From: Acidimicrobiales bacterium
GTDB lineage: Bacteria; Actinomycetota; Acidimicrobiia; Acidimicrobiales; SZUA-35
DNA length: 8,417 bases
Direction of reading: 5' to 3'
Assembly: GCA_013003325.1 (NCBI GenBank)
Contig: JABDJU010000342.1
Span: 1-8,417 of the forward strand
In this document: positions 1-5,614 of the stretch, piece after piece
Layout of the letters: each line of letters opens with the position of its first letter
Position numbering within the stretch: position 1 is the stretch's first letter
The notes under the pieces: generated by a model
Told to the model about the DNA's origin: nothing
The model's input: the letters and a program-made list of their open reading frames with translations, nothing else
Database searches by the model: none
Position numbers and translations under genes: made by a program

Positions 1-246
1 GAACTCTATTTGGAGACGATCGTCTGCTTCGGCGGCGGCTTGGAGCCCCTCCCATGCACTCTGATTGAAGCTCTTGTCATCGACCTTGCCGACATCGGTG
101 ACCAGGCCGACGCAGATCACATCTTCGTCGGCGCAGTTGTCGGGCAACGACCCTTCGGCTCCTTCATCATCGCTTCCACCGCATGCCGCAGACACGAGGG
201 CCAGTGCGAACAGGACGGTGAGAAGCCGCTTAAGCGAAACGCTCAT
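1..246 (-). CDS. BMP-family ABC transporter substrate-binding lipoprotein (N-terminal part, runs off left edge)
   Basis: Reading the minus strand from the ATG at 246 gives 82 codons that stay open to the window edge. The N-terminus is a lipoprotein signal peptide: basic residues K6 R7, a hydrophobic stretch at about 8-19, then SAAC with the lipidation cysteine at 22, followed by a Gly/Ser/Asp/Glu-rich linker. Residues 47-70 carry the opening of the BMP (Med/PnrA-like) fold, with VGLVTDVG and DDKSFNQSAWEG. Family knowledge: these proteins bind nucleosides or related ligands outside the membrane and deliver them to an ABC permease. A purine-rich ribosome site (AAGGGAG, minus strand, 256-262) lies 9 bases before the ATG and fixes the start. 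The rest of the gene and any permease or ATPase genes would lie to the left. It diverges from the aldolase gene. The family call is firm; the ligand is unknown. Confidence 0.9.
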   Translation of the reverse strand, partial: MSVSLKRLLTVLFALALVSAACGGSDDEGAEGSLPDNCADEDVICVGLVTDVGKVDDKSFNQSAWEGLQAAAEADDRLQIEF

Positions 247-279
247 TGTCAAAATCTCCCTTGGTTATGGGTATTTCCC

Positions 280-289
280 CACGTACGTG
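280..289. promoter_or_regulatory. Perfect 10-bp palindrome in the divergent spacer (possible operator)
   Basis: CACGTACGTG is a perfect palindrome lying 33 bases upstream of the BMP lipoprotein ATG and about 72 bases upstream of the aldolase start. Its position between two divergent genes fits a shared regulator-binding site, but no regulator is encoded nearby and 10-bp palindromes can arise by chance. The remainder of the 247-361 gap has a TTGACC hexamer (308-313) without a well-spaced -10 partner. Confidence 0.25.
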
Positions 290-349
290 ACCGAGCCTAG
301 CCCGAAGTTGACCGCGCAACCGAAGTATCCCGAGCCCGACACGGATCGT

Positions 350-355
350 TAACCT
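350..355 (+). promoter_or_regulatory. Candidate -10 element for leaderless transcription of the aldolase gene
   Basis: TAACCT matches the actinobacterial TANNNT -10 pattern and ends 6 bases before the GTG at 362. That is the spacing expected if transcription begins at the start codon itself. No Shine-Dalgarno sequence is visible before this GTG, which agrees with a leaderless mRNA. No convincing -35 hexamer is seen 16-18 bases upstream. Inferred from pattern and spacing only. Confidence 0.4.
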
Positions 356-361
356 TGGCCC

Positions 362-1009
362 GTGGACCGACACGAAAAGGCCGGCGAAGATCAGGCGATC
401 ATCACCCTGCTCCTCGCCGCCCAGCGGAGCGGACTCAATCGCGGGACCTCAGGGAATGCCAGTTTTCGCAGCGGCGGCGGATTTGTGATCACCCCTTCCG
501 CCATGGCCTACGACCGGATGGCAGCCACCGACCTCGTGGCTGTCGACTCAGAGGGTCTCTCGACCGGCCTACACCGGCCCTCATCGGAGTGGTTGTTTCA
601 TCAGCGGATCTACCAGCACCGCGCCGACGTCGACGCCGTGATCCACCTTCACTCCCCCGCCGCAACCGCCCTGTCGACCCTTCGACTGGGCATACCGCCG
701 TTCCACTACATGGTGGCCGTCGCCGGCGGTATCGACATCCGCTGCAGCAGGTACGCCACGTTCGGCACCGACGAGCTCGCCGACGAGGCGATTGTGGCTT
801 TGACCGACCGGCGGGCGTGCCTGTTGGCCAATCACGGACTCATCGCATGCGGTGACTCTGTCAACCAGGCCTACCAGCTGGCGGTGGAAGTGGAGTCACT
901 GGCCGAGCAGTACCTCCTCGCTCGGTCGGTCGGTGAACCGGTGCTGCTCTCGGAGGAAGAGATGCATCGGGTGCTCGCCAAATTCGGCGACTACCGGTCG
1001 ACCCCTTAG
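362..1009 (+). CDS. fucA: Class II aldolase, L-fuculose-1-phosphate aldolase-like
   Basis: This 215-residue protein has the length and layout of E. coli FucA, which cleaves L-fuculose-1-phosphate to dihydroxyacetone phosphate and L-lactaldehyde in the cytoplasm. The phosphate-binding region GTSGNASF (28-35) and SSEW (74-77) are present. The catalytic acid E76 and the zinc-binding histidines H95, H97 (HLH) and H158 (NHGL) all sit at the FucA positions plus a constant 3, and HYM (115-117) and YATFGT (131-136) also match. The GTG at 362 is chosen because it reproduces the family N-terminus; there is no ribosome site but a leaderless -10 precedes it. The gene diverges from a BMP-type solute-binding lipoprotein, hinting at salvage of an imported sugar or deoxynucleoside fragment. 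Related class II aldolases act on rhamnulose, ribulose or 5-deoxyribulose phosphates, so the family is sure but the substrate is not. Confidence 0.85.
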   Translation: MDRHEKAGEDQAIITLLLAAQRSGLNRGTSGNASFRSGGGFVITPSAMAYDRMAATDLVAVDSEGLSTGLHRPSSEWLFHQRIYQHRADVDAVIHLHSPAATALSTLRLGIPPFHYMVAVAGGIDIRCSRYATFGTDELADEAIVALTDRRACLLANHGLIACGDSVNQAYQLAVEVESLAEQYLLARSVGEPVLLSEEEMHRVLAKFGDYRSTP

Positions 1010-1039
1010 CACTGGCGAGGCATGTAACATCGAGCTCTG

Positions 1040-1073
1040 AGAGCAGATGCAACAACAAGCGTGTTGCTTCTCT
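1040..1073 (+). terminator. Weak hairpin downstream of the aldolase gene
   Basis: GCAACA (1049-1054) and TGTTGC (1062-1067) form a 6-bp stem with a 7-base loop. A second possible stem outside it pairs AGAG (1040-1043) with CTCT (1070-1073) across unpaired bases. It starts 31 bases after the stop codon. There is no T-run, so a role as transcription terminator is only a possibility. Confidence 0.22.
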
Positions 1074-1261
1074 GGCTGATTCATTGTGAAATAGCGGAGT
1101 GGGTCCACGCCTCAGGCCCTCGGACAGGCCAGACTCGTCCCTGTGAACGTCGTCGCCAGGTTGGATCGAGACCATTGTTTCGTTCTCCGTCGTGCGAATT
1201 GGTGGATGCTGCGACATTCACCAGCATGCGACTCTCAGAAGATACCCAGGAAGTAGACGCC

Positions 1262-1266
1262 GGAGG
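1262..1266 (+). promoter_or_regulatory. Ribosome binding site deciding the TTG start of the response regulator
   Basis: GGAGG lies 8 bases before the TTG at 1275. With this site the encoded protein begins with the typical receiver-domain strand (M-HALIIDDE), which supports TTG as the real start. No ATG or GTG occurs at an equally suitable place. Confidence 0.75.
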
Positions 1267-1274
1267 CGACGTCA

Positions 1275-1934
1275 TTGCACGCACTGATCATTGATGACGA
1301 ACCGGACATCGCGGAGGCGGTCGCCCAGGCGCTGCAGCGCATCGACATTGAATCGACCACGGTGCAGGACGGGCAGGAAGGGTTCGACGCTGCACTCACC
1401 GATGCCTACGACCTGATCGTTCTCGACCTGCTCCTTCCATCACGAAACGGATTCGACATCTGTCGCTCGCTGCGCGCAGCCGGTATCGCGACCCCGATCC
1501 TGTGTTTGTCGGCCAAGAGCGGTGAGTTCGACGAGATCGAGGCCCTGGAGCTCGGTGCCGACGACTATCTCCGCAAGCCGTTCTCGGTGGATCTGTTGCA
1601 GGCTCGGATCGTTGCTCTGATGCGCAGACCTCGGACCACCGCTGACGCCGCGGCCTACGCCGGAATCCGCTACGACGCGTCCACCCGGGAGGCCGAAGTC
1701 GAGGGTTCGGCGGTCCACCTGACACCCCGCGAGGGTCAAGTCTTGGCCCAGCTGATCCAGGCCGGCGATCGGCCCCTGTCGAAGAATGAGCTCCTGAGCA
1801 AGGTGTGGGGTGACGGCTATGGCGGCAACCCAAACGTGGTCGAGGTGTACATCCGCTACCTCCGCCAGAAGCTCGGACGCGATCGCGTCGACACGATCCC
1901 GCGCACCGGTTACAGGCTGCGCCAGAACCCGTAG
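1275..1934 (+). CDS. OmpR/PhoB-family two-component response regulator
   Basis: The 219-residue protein has a receiver domain (about 1-117) and a winged-helix DNA-binding domain (about 127-216). The acidic pair D7/D8, the phospho-accepting D51 (in IVLDLLLP), S79, the switch tyrosine Y98 and the invariant K101-P102 are all in place, so it should be phosphorylated normally. The C-terminal half carries LTPREGQVLAQL and the wing motifs VVEVYIRYLRQKL and IPRTGYRL typical of the OmpR class. It should bind DNA repeats and control transcription on phosphorylation by the kinase that begins 2 bases after its stop codon. Translation starts at TTG with a strong GGAGG site. The target genes are not evident here, and the specific pathway cannot be assigned. 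Confidence 0.94.
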   Translation: MHALIIDDEPDIAEAVAQALQRIDIESTTVQDGQEGFDAALTDAYDLIVLDLLLPSRNGFDICRSLRAAGIATPILCLSAKSGEFDEIEALELGADDYLRKPFSVDLLQARIVALMRRPRTTADAAAYAGIRYDASTREAEVEGSAVHLTPREGQVLAQLIQAGDRPLSKNELLSKVWGDGYGGNPNVVEVYIRYLRQKLGRDRVDTIPRTGYRLRQNP

Positions 1935-1936
1935 CT

Positions 1937-2890
1937 ATGTCGACCGAGCGGCTTCTTCTGATCGTGGGGCTGCTGGCCCTCGCAGTATGTTTACTGCACA
2001 TCGCCCGCACCCGTCAGGGACTGCGCAGACTTCAGCACTCGGTCAATGGAATCGATCTGTATGCTCCGCTGGCCAGCCCCTCTCCTGATCAGCTGCCGGC
2101 CCATCTCGACCCGATCGCCACGTCGATTCACGGGCTCCTGGCCCGCTTTGAAGGAGAACGGGGCTTCGAGCGGGAACAGTTGGCGGCGGCCTGCCACGAG
2201 ATTCGGTCGCCGCTCACCGCCCTTCATGCGTTGACCGAACTGCAGCTGTCCCGTACCCGCCATCCCGCTCAGGCCAAGTCGGCGGCCGAACTCGAGCTGG
2301 CGATGCGCAACGTGAGGCGGATCGAGGATCTGGTCAACGACGTGCTGGCCCTCAGTCTCACCGCCCATGCCGACAACCCGTTCGCAGCGTGGGGTCCGGT
2401 CGAGCTGGTCGATCTCGTCCGGTCCGAGGCTGCGGCCCGAACCGAACCGATCCCGGTCTACGCCGAACTCACCTCAGCCGAGGTGGTGGGCGACCCGCGC
2501 CGGCTGCGGTGGGCGGTGTCCAACCTCCTCGCCAACGCGACCGAACACCGGGCCACCAAGGTGATCGCCGAAGTTCGTTCGGATCAGATGAGCGATGGCC
2601 GACCGGCCGTTTCGGTCCGCGTTCTCGACGACGGCTCCGGCTTGGCCGGCGACGACCCGCAACGGCTTCTGGTCCGGTTCTTGCGCGGCTCGAACGCGAT
2701 CGAAAAGTCGGCGATCTCGGGGCTCGGGCTCACAATCGTGCAGTCCGTTGTCAACGATCATGGCGGAGAGGTATGGATCGAGCCAGAAACTCATCTTGGC
2801 GGTGCCGGCTTCACGATCATTCTGCCGGTCGCACCATCTGAGACCTCTCGACATCGCACCGAGGGCGATCGCACCGCGATCTACACCTAA
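1937..2890 (+). CDS. Sensor histidine kinase with a single N-terminal membrane helix
   Basis: The 317-residue protein has one hydrophobic helix (about 5-23), then a short linker, a dimerisation/phosphotransfer domain with the H-box CHEIRSPL (phospho-accepting H87), and an HATPase domain with N-box NLLANATEH (196-204), G1 box DDGSG (231-235) and G2 box GLGL (262-265). It should autophosphorylate and pass phosphate to the regulator encoded just upstream; the 2-base gap implies translational coupling in one operon. There is no second membrane helix, no extracytoplasmic loop of any size, and no recognisable HAMP, PAS or GAF domain, so the signal is probably sensed in the membrane, through the short 24-80 linker or through a partner protein. 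The tail after residue 300 is polar and lacks a known motif. The kinase assignment is firm; the stimulus is unknown. Confidence 0.93.
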   Translation: MSTERLLLIVGLLALAVCLLHIARTRQGLRRLQHSVNGIDLYAPLASPSPDQLPAHLDPIATSIHGLLARFEGERGFEREQLAAACHEIRSPLTALHALTELQLSRTRHPAQAKSAAELELAMRNVRRIEDLVNDVLALSLTAHADNPFAAWGPVELVDLVRSEAAARTEPIPVYAELTSAEVVGDPRRLRWAVSNLLANATEHRATKVIAEVRSDQMSDGRPAVSVRVLDDGSGLAGDDPQRLLVRFLRGSNAIEKSAISGLGLTIVQSVVNDHGGEVWIEPETHLGGAGFTIILPVAPSETSRHRTEGDRTAIYT

Positions 2891-2907
2891 CCCGACACCG
2901 TCAGGTT
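2889..2907 (+). terminator. Small imperfect hairpin after the kinase stop codon
   Basis: AACC and GGTT (2889-2892, 2904-2907) plus GAC and GTC (2894-2896, 2900-2902) can pair around an ACC loop with one mismatch. It overlaps the candidate promoter of the next gene and has no T-run. At best it is a weak terminator. Confidence 0.15.
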
Positions 2908-2921
2908 TCCGGCGTTAGCGT
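2892..2921 (+). promoter_or_regulatory. Candidate promoter giving a leaderless dehydrogenase mRNA
   Basis: CCGACA (2892-2897, four of six matches to TTGACA) is followed after 18 bases by TAGCGT (2916-2921), a TANNNT-type -10. The -10 ends exactly 7 bases before the ATG at 2929, so transcription would begin at or next to the start codon. No Shine-Dalgarno sequence is present, in keeping with this. The promoter would separate the dehydrogenase from the two-component operon. Confidence 0.4.
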
Positions 2922-2928
2922 GTCTGCG

Positions 2929-3804
2929 ATGAACAGCGAATCAGACATCGCAGACTTCTCTCGGATCGGGGTCATCGGGGCCGGCCTGATGGGTTCGGGC
3001 GTTGCCGAAGTCTGCGCCCTTGCCGGGATGGACACCATCGTGATCGAAGCGTCGCCCGAGGCGGCCGAAGCCGGCATGGCCAGGATCGACAAGAGCCTCG
3101 CCCGGGGCATGAAGGCAGGCAAGCGAACCGAGGGAGACGTCGAAGCGGCCCGGGCCCGGATTCAAATGGACAATGACCTGGCAGCGCTGCACGACTGCGA
3201 TTTGGTGGTCGAAGCGATCGTCGAAAACGAGGCCGCCAAAGTCGGTTTGTTCTCAGAACTCAGCGACATCGTGGTCTCGCCCGACGCTGTGCTCGCATCG
3301 AACACTTCGTCGATTCCGATCATGAAGCTGGCCATGGCAACCGACCGGCCCGAGAACGTGGTGGGGATCCACTTCTTCAATCCGGTCCCAGTGCTGCCCC
3401 TCGTCGAGCTCGTCACCAGCCTCCATACCAGCAAAACCACGAAGGCACGGGCCGAACACTTCGCCCAGCAGCAACTCGACAAGCGTGTCATCGTGTCGCA
3501 GGACCGAGCCGGATTCATCGTCAACGCCCTGCTGATCCCGTACCTGTTGTCGGCGATCCGAATGTACGAGTCCGGGTTCGCCTCGAAAGAAGACATCGAC
3601 GACGGCATGGTTGCGGGATGCGCTCATCCGATGGGTCCGTTGCGACTCACCGACCTCATCGGTCTCGACACCACAATGGCGGTGGCTGAGTCGCTCTACA
3701 CCGAGTTCAAAGAACAGCTTTACGCTCCCCCACCGCTGCTCGCTCGCATGTGCGAAGCCGGTCTGCTGGGACGCAAGACCGGCCGCGGCTTCTACAGCTA
3801 CTGA
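2929..3804 (+). CDS. fadB2: 3-hydroxybutyryl-CoA dehydrogenase (FadB2/Hbd family)
   Basis: The protein (291 residues from ATG 2929) is a stand-alone 3-hydroxyacyl-CoA dehydrogenase, oxidising 3-hydroxybutyryl-CoA or similar short chains to the 3-oxo form with NAD(P), or running in reverse, in the cytoplasm. The Rossmann motif GAGLMG is at 17-22, SNTSS at 124-128 holds the substrate-contacting serine, HFFNP has the catalytic histidine H148, E160 completes the catalytic pair, and DRAGFIVNALLIPYL contributes N199. The C-terminal domain carries AHPMGPLRLTDLIGLD and ends with GRGFYSY, very like mycobacterial FadB2. A GTG at 2920 would add three residues; ATG 2929 is preferred because a leaderless -10 ends 7 bases before it and it is nearer the family N-terminus. 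The gene is followed after 38 bases by an LLM oxidoreductase. Family certain; exact chain-length preference inferred. Confidence 0.93.
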   Translation: MNSESDIADFSRIGVIGAGLMGSGVAEVCALAGMDTIVIEASPEAAEAGMARIDKSLARGMKAGKRTEGDVEAARARIQMDNDLAALHDCDLVVEAIVENEAAKVGLFSELSDIVVSPDAVLASNTSSIPIMKLAMATDRPENVVGIHFFNPVPVLPLVELVTSLHTSKTTKARAEHFAQQQLDKRVIVSQDRAGFIVNALLIPYLLSAIRMYESGFASKEDIDDGMVAGCAHPMGPLRLTDLIGLDTTMAVAESLYTEFKEQLYAPPPLLARMCEAGLLGRKTGRGFYSY

Positions 3805-3830
3805 TGTGTGCCGCCCGTTCCATCGGCTGC

Positions 3831-3836
3831 TAAGAA
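3831..3836 (+). promoter_or_regulatory. Possible -10-like hexamer before the LLM oxidoreductase
   Basis: TAAGAA ends 6 bases before the ATG at 3843, where no clear ribosome site is seen. It lacks the final T of TANNNT and no -35 is visible, so this gene may instead be read from the dehydrogenase transcript across the 38-base gap. Confidence 0.22.
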
Positions 3837-3842
3837 GTCGAC

Positions 3843-4838
3843 ATGAAGCTCGACGTAATGGTGGGTCCGTCGTCGTGGGACGACACTGTGCGCTTGGCGC
3901 AGAACATCGAGACAGAAGGCTTTGCTGGGCTGTTGTTCACCGAGACCAGCTCGGTGCCGTGGATGCGGATCGCCGCCGCAGCGCGGGCTGCCCCGAGCCT
4001 TTTCTTCACAACCGGAATCGCCGTGGCGTTTCCCCGAAGTCCCATGGTGTCGGCCTCGATCGCCTACGAGATCGCTGCGAATACCAACGGGCAGTTCCGG
4101 CTCGGCCTCGGAAGCCAGGTTCGGGCGCACGTGAAGCGGAGATACGGGGCCGAATTCGCGCGTCCTGCAGCCCGGATGCGGGACTACGTGGAGGCGGTGC
4201 GGGCGTGCTTTCGGGCGTTCAACGGCGAGGAAGCCCTCAACCATCAGGGAGAGTTCTACAACCTGACCTTGCTCCCAAGGGACTGGGCTCCGGCCAAACA
4301 CGACCACCCGATGAAGATCGATATCTCCGCTGTCGGACCGTTGATGGTGCGCACCGCCACCGAAGTCGCTGATGGCATTCATGTCCACCCATTTCACAGC
4401 AAGCAGTATCTCGACCAGAAGCTGGTTCCCGAGGCCGGTGGGGTCGACCTGATAGTTCCGGTCTTCGCTGTCGCCGGTGATTCGCCCGAGGAACGGGCTG
4501 CGATGGTGGCGAGAGCCAAACAGCAGATCGCCTTCTACGGCACGACGCCGAACTACTCGTTTCAGTTCGATGATCTCGGTTTCGACGGCACCACCTCGGC
4601 TCTTCGATTGGCGATGAAGGCCGGCGATGTGCAGAGGATGGAAGATCTGATCACCGACGAGATGCTCGACCACTACGCGGTGGTCGCTCCCTGGGACGAG
4701 ATGGCGGATCGGCTGGTCCAACGGTACGCCGATGTGGCCGAACGGGTAGCTCTGTATCTACTCGATGAGGAGCTGCGCACCGCACCCGACTCGTTGGCTC
4801 GCTGGGGTGAGGTCGCCAGGGCGGTGGCGAGCGCCTGA
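3843..4838 (+). CDS. LLM-class F420-dependent oxidoreductase (MSMEG_2256-type)
   Basis: The 331-residue protein has the layout of the bacterial luciferase-like TIM-barrel family, subgroup TIGR03617 (MSMEG_2256 type). Supporting segments are the opening KLDVMVGPSSW, GFAGLLFTE (26-34), TTGIAVAFPRSP (56-67), FRLGLGSQVRAHVKRRYG (85-102) with the following arginine-rich stretch to about R121, and the late-barrel VADGIHVHPF (175-184). Members bind coenzyme F420 (or FMN) and carry out hydride transfers on mostly unknown substrates in the cytoplasm. Spacing of 38 bases after the FadB2-like gene suggests work in fatty-acid or acyl-CoA related metabolism, but that is inference from position only. No signal peptide or membrane helix is seen. 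It could use FMN instead of F420; the sequence cannot settle this. The ATG at 3843 is the first start that gives the family N-terminus. Confidence 0.88.
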   Translation: MKLDVMVGPSSWDDTVRLAQNIETEGFAGLLFTETSSVPWMRIAAAARAAPSLFFTTGIAVAFPRSPMVSASIAYEIAANTNGQFRLGLGSQVRAHVKRRYGAEFARPAARMRDYVEAVRACFRAFNGEEALNHQGEFYNLTLLPRDWAPAKHDHPMKIDISAVGPLMVRTATEVADGIHVHPFHSKQYLDQKLVPEAGGVDLIVPVFAVAGDSPEERAAMVARAKQQIAFYGTTPNYSFQFDDLGFDGTTSALRLAMKAGDVQRMEDLITDEMLDHYAVVAPWDEMADRLVQRYADVAERVALYLLDEELRTAPDSLARWGEVARAVASA

Positions 4839-4850
4839 CCGTTGGACCGC

Positions 4851-4856
4851 TACCGT
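4851..4856 (+). promoter_or_regulatory. Possible -10 hexamer before smpB
   Basis: TACCGT fits TANNNT and ends 9 bases before the smpB ATG, in a 27-base gap with no Shine-Dalgarno sequence. The distance is slightly long for a leaderless start, so transcription might begin a few bases before the ATG. No -35 is visible. smpB could also be read from the upstream gene. Confidence 0.25.
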
Positions 4857-4865
4857 TGAGCGCCC

Positions 4866-5330
4866 ATGGCCAAGCTGAAGATGATCACCACGAACCGGCA
4901 GGCTCGGCTGAACTTCGACATCACCGAAACGATCGAGGCCGGGATCGTGTTGGCCGGAGCCGAAGTGAAGGCTCTGCGCGAATCGAATGTGAAGCTCAAC
5001 GACGCCTACGCCCGGTTTGAAGACGGCGAACTCTTTCTGGTCGGCCTGCACATCGCCCCATATTCGAGAGCGGGTACCCACGTGGTGCTCGACCGGGCTC
5101 GTCGCCGCAAGCTGCTGCTGCACAAACACGAGCTGGTGCGGCTGTCGTCGAAGGTGAACCAAGACCAGGGCGTGCTGGTACCGATGGCGCTGTATTTCAA
5201 GGATGGACGGGTGAAGCTCGAACTGGGGTTGGGCAAGGGTCGCAAGACCGTGGACAAGCGCCAGATCATCGCCAAACGCGACGCCGACCGCGAAGCCCGC
5301 CGTGAGCTGGCCGAAAGAAGTAGGCAATAA
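4866..5330 (+). CDS. smpB: SsrA-binding protein SmpB
   Basis: This 154-residue basic protein binds the tRNA-like domain of tmRNA and brings it to ribosomes stalled on broken mRNA. It has the family order of motifs: TNRQAR and ETIEAGIVLAGAEVKALR (21-38), NVKLNDAYAR (41-50), LHIAPYSRAGTH (61-72), RRRKLLLHKHEL (79-90), LVPMALYFKDGRVKLELGLGKGRK (104-127) and a lysine/arginine-rich C-terminal tail (about 131-154) that is expected to enter the mRNA channel. Length is normal for the family. Two small departures are seen: the usual YDKR motif reads VDKR (129-132), and the usual DY after the NRKAR region reads NF (16-17). The tmRNA gene itself lies 284 bases downstream on the opposite strand, so the two partner genes converge. 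Confidence 0.97.
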   Translation: MAKLKMITTNRQARLNFDITETIEAGIVLAGAEVKALRESNVKLNDAYARFEDGELFLVGLHIAPYSRAGTHVVLDRARRRKLLLHKHELVRLSSKVNQDQGVLVPMALYFKDGRVKLELGLGKGRKTVDKRQIIAKRDADREARRELAERSRQ

Positions 5331-5397
5331 GATCCGCCTGTAGGGGGCCCGTTGCCACGGAGGTTCCGAGCGTCGTTTCCTCAGAACGGCTCATGTT

Positions 5398-5543
5398 CTC
5401 ACTCGCCTTCGGCTCGCTTCATGACCCGTTCTTCCTCCACTCGCTACGGGGGGTCTGACCCCGTCGCTGCGCTGGCAGCCGCGGTGGTGGCCCCGCTGCG
5501 AGCCGAGTGCCGGAGGGACCACGAAGCGAGCGAAGCGAGTGAG
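5398..5543. repeat. Long imperfect inverted repeat (REP/BIME- or MITE-like)
   Basis: The left arm starts CTCACTCGCCTTCGGCTCGC at 5398 and the right arm, read on the minus strand from 5543, starts CTCACTCGCTTCGCTCGC. The two match apart from single-base insertions and a few changes over about 28 bases. Similarity then continues in patches (CTCC, ACTCG, CGGGG) toward the centre, giving arms of about 54 bases around a GC-rich core. The right arm also contains a 9-base tandem repeat, GAAGCGAGC then GAAGCGAGT (5523-5540). No transposase and no clear target-site duplication are seen. The element may be a dispersed extragenic palindrome or a structured convergent terminator. Confidence 0.6.
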
Positions 5544-5582
5544 GACGTGGGCCCGCAGGAACGAGCGAACCAGCGGAACCTG

Positions 5583-5614
5583 CGTGGAACGCTCCCCCTG
5601 AAGGGGACCACACG
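5583..5614 (-). terminator. Hairpin directly after the tmRNA 3' end
   Basis: TCCCC (5593-5597) pairs with GGGGA (5603-5607) around a 5-base loop, and the flanks CGTGG (5583-5587) and CCACACG (5608-5614) can extend the stem with mismatches. The hairpin abuts the encoded tmRNA 3' end at 5615. There is no U-run on the ssrA strand, so it may act as a weak terminator or as a processing signal for the precursor. Confidence 0.35.

Larger units (their letters stand above)
1010..1274. other. 265-bp non-coding gap between aldolase and two-component genes
   Basis: No open frame here has a family signature or a ribosome site with credible coding character, and no tRNA or other RNA gene is recognisable. 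It contains one weak hairpin (1040-1073) just after the aldolase gene and the strong ribosome site of the regulator gene at its right end. The promoter of the two-component operon must lie here, but I could not find a convincing -35/-10 pair. Confidence 0.6.
5331..5614. other. Repeat-rich non-coding gap between convergent smpB and ssrA
   Basis: The gap is built of stacked inverted and direct repeats. Besides the long inverted repeat at 5398-5543 and the hairpin next to tmRNA, it holds AGAAC/GTTCT (5383-5387, 5395-5399), ACGGGG/CCCCGT (5446-5451, 5459-5464) and CGCAGG/CCTGCG (5554-5559, 5579-5584). Open frames cross it on both strands, but they lack family motifs and run into the tmRNA gene, so I judge it non-coding. 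It must hold the transcription ends of both smpB and ssrA. Confidence 0.7.

Noticed and set aside
10..300. Plus-strand open frame of 96 codons at the left edge
   Set aside because: The minus strand encodes a clear lipoprotein signal peptide and BMP-family start here; the plus frame is its shadow.
1061..1294. 77-codon plus-strand frame in the gap before the response regulator
   Set aside because: No ribosome site or family motif, and it overlaps the well-supported regulator start.
1396..2010. 204-codon minus-strand frame opposite the response regulator
   Set aside because: Arginine-rich composition typical of antisense frames in GC-rich genes; the plus strand has complete receiver and winged-helix motifs.
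2867..2881. GATCGC/GCGATC hairpin at the end of the kinase gene as a terminator
   Set aside because: It lies inside the coding region, has a three-base loop and no T-run.
3798..4721. 307-codon minus-strand frame opposite the LLM oxidoreductase
   Set aside because: No recognisable domain and it overlies a complete LLM-family gene.
5398..5614. CRISPR array
   Set aside because: The repeats are inverted or immediate tandems with no regular spacer pattern.
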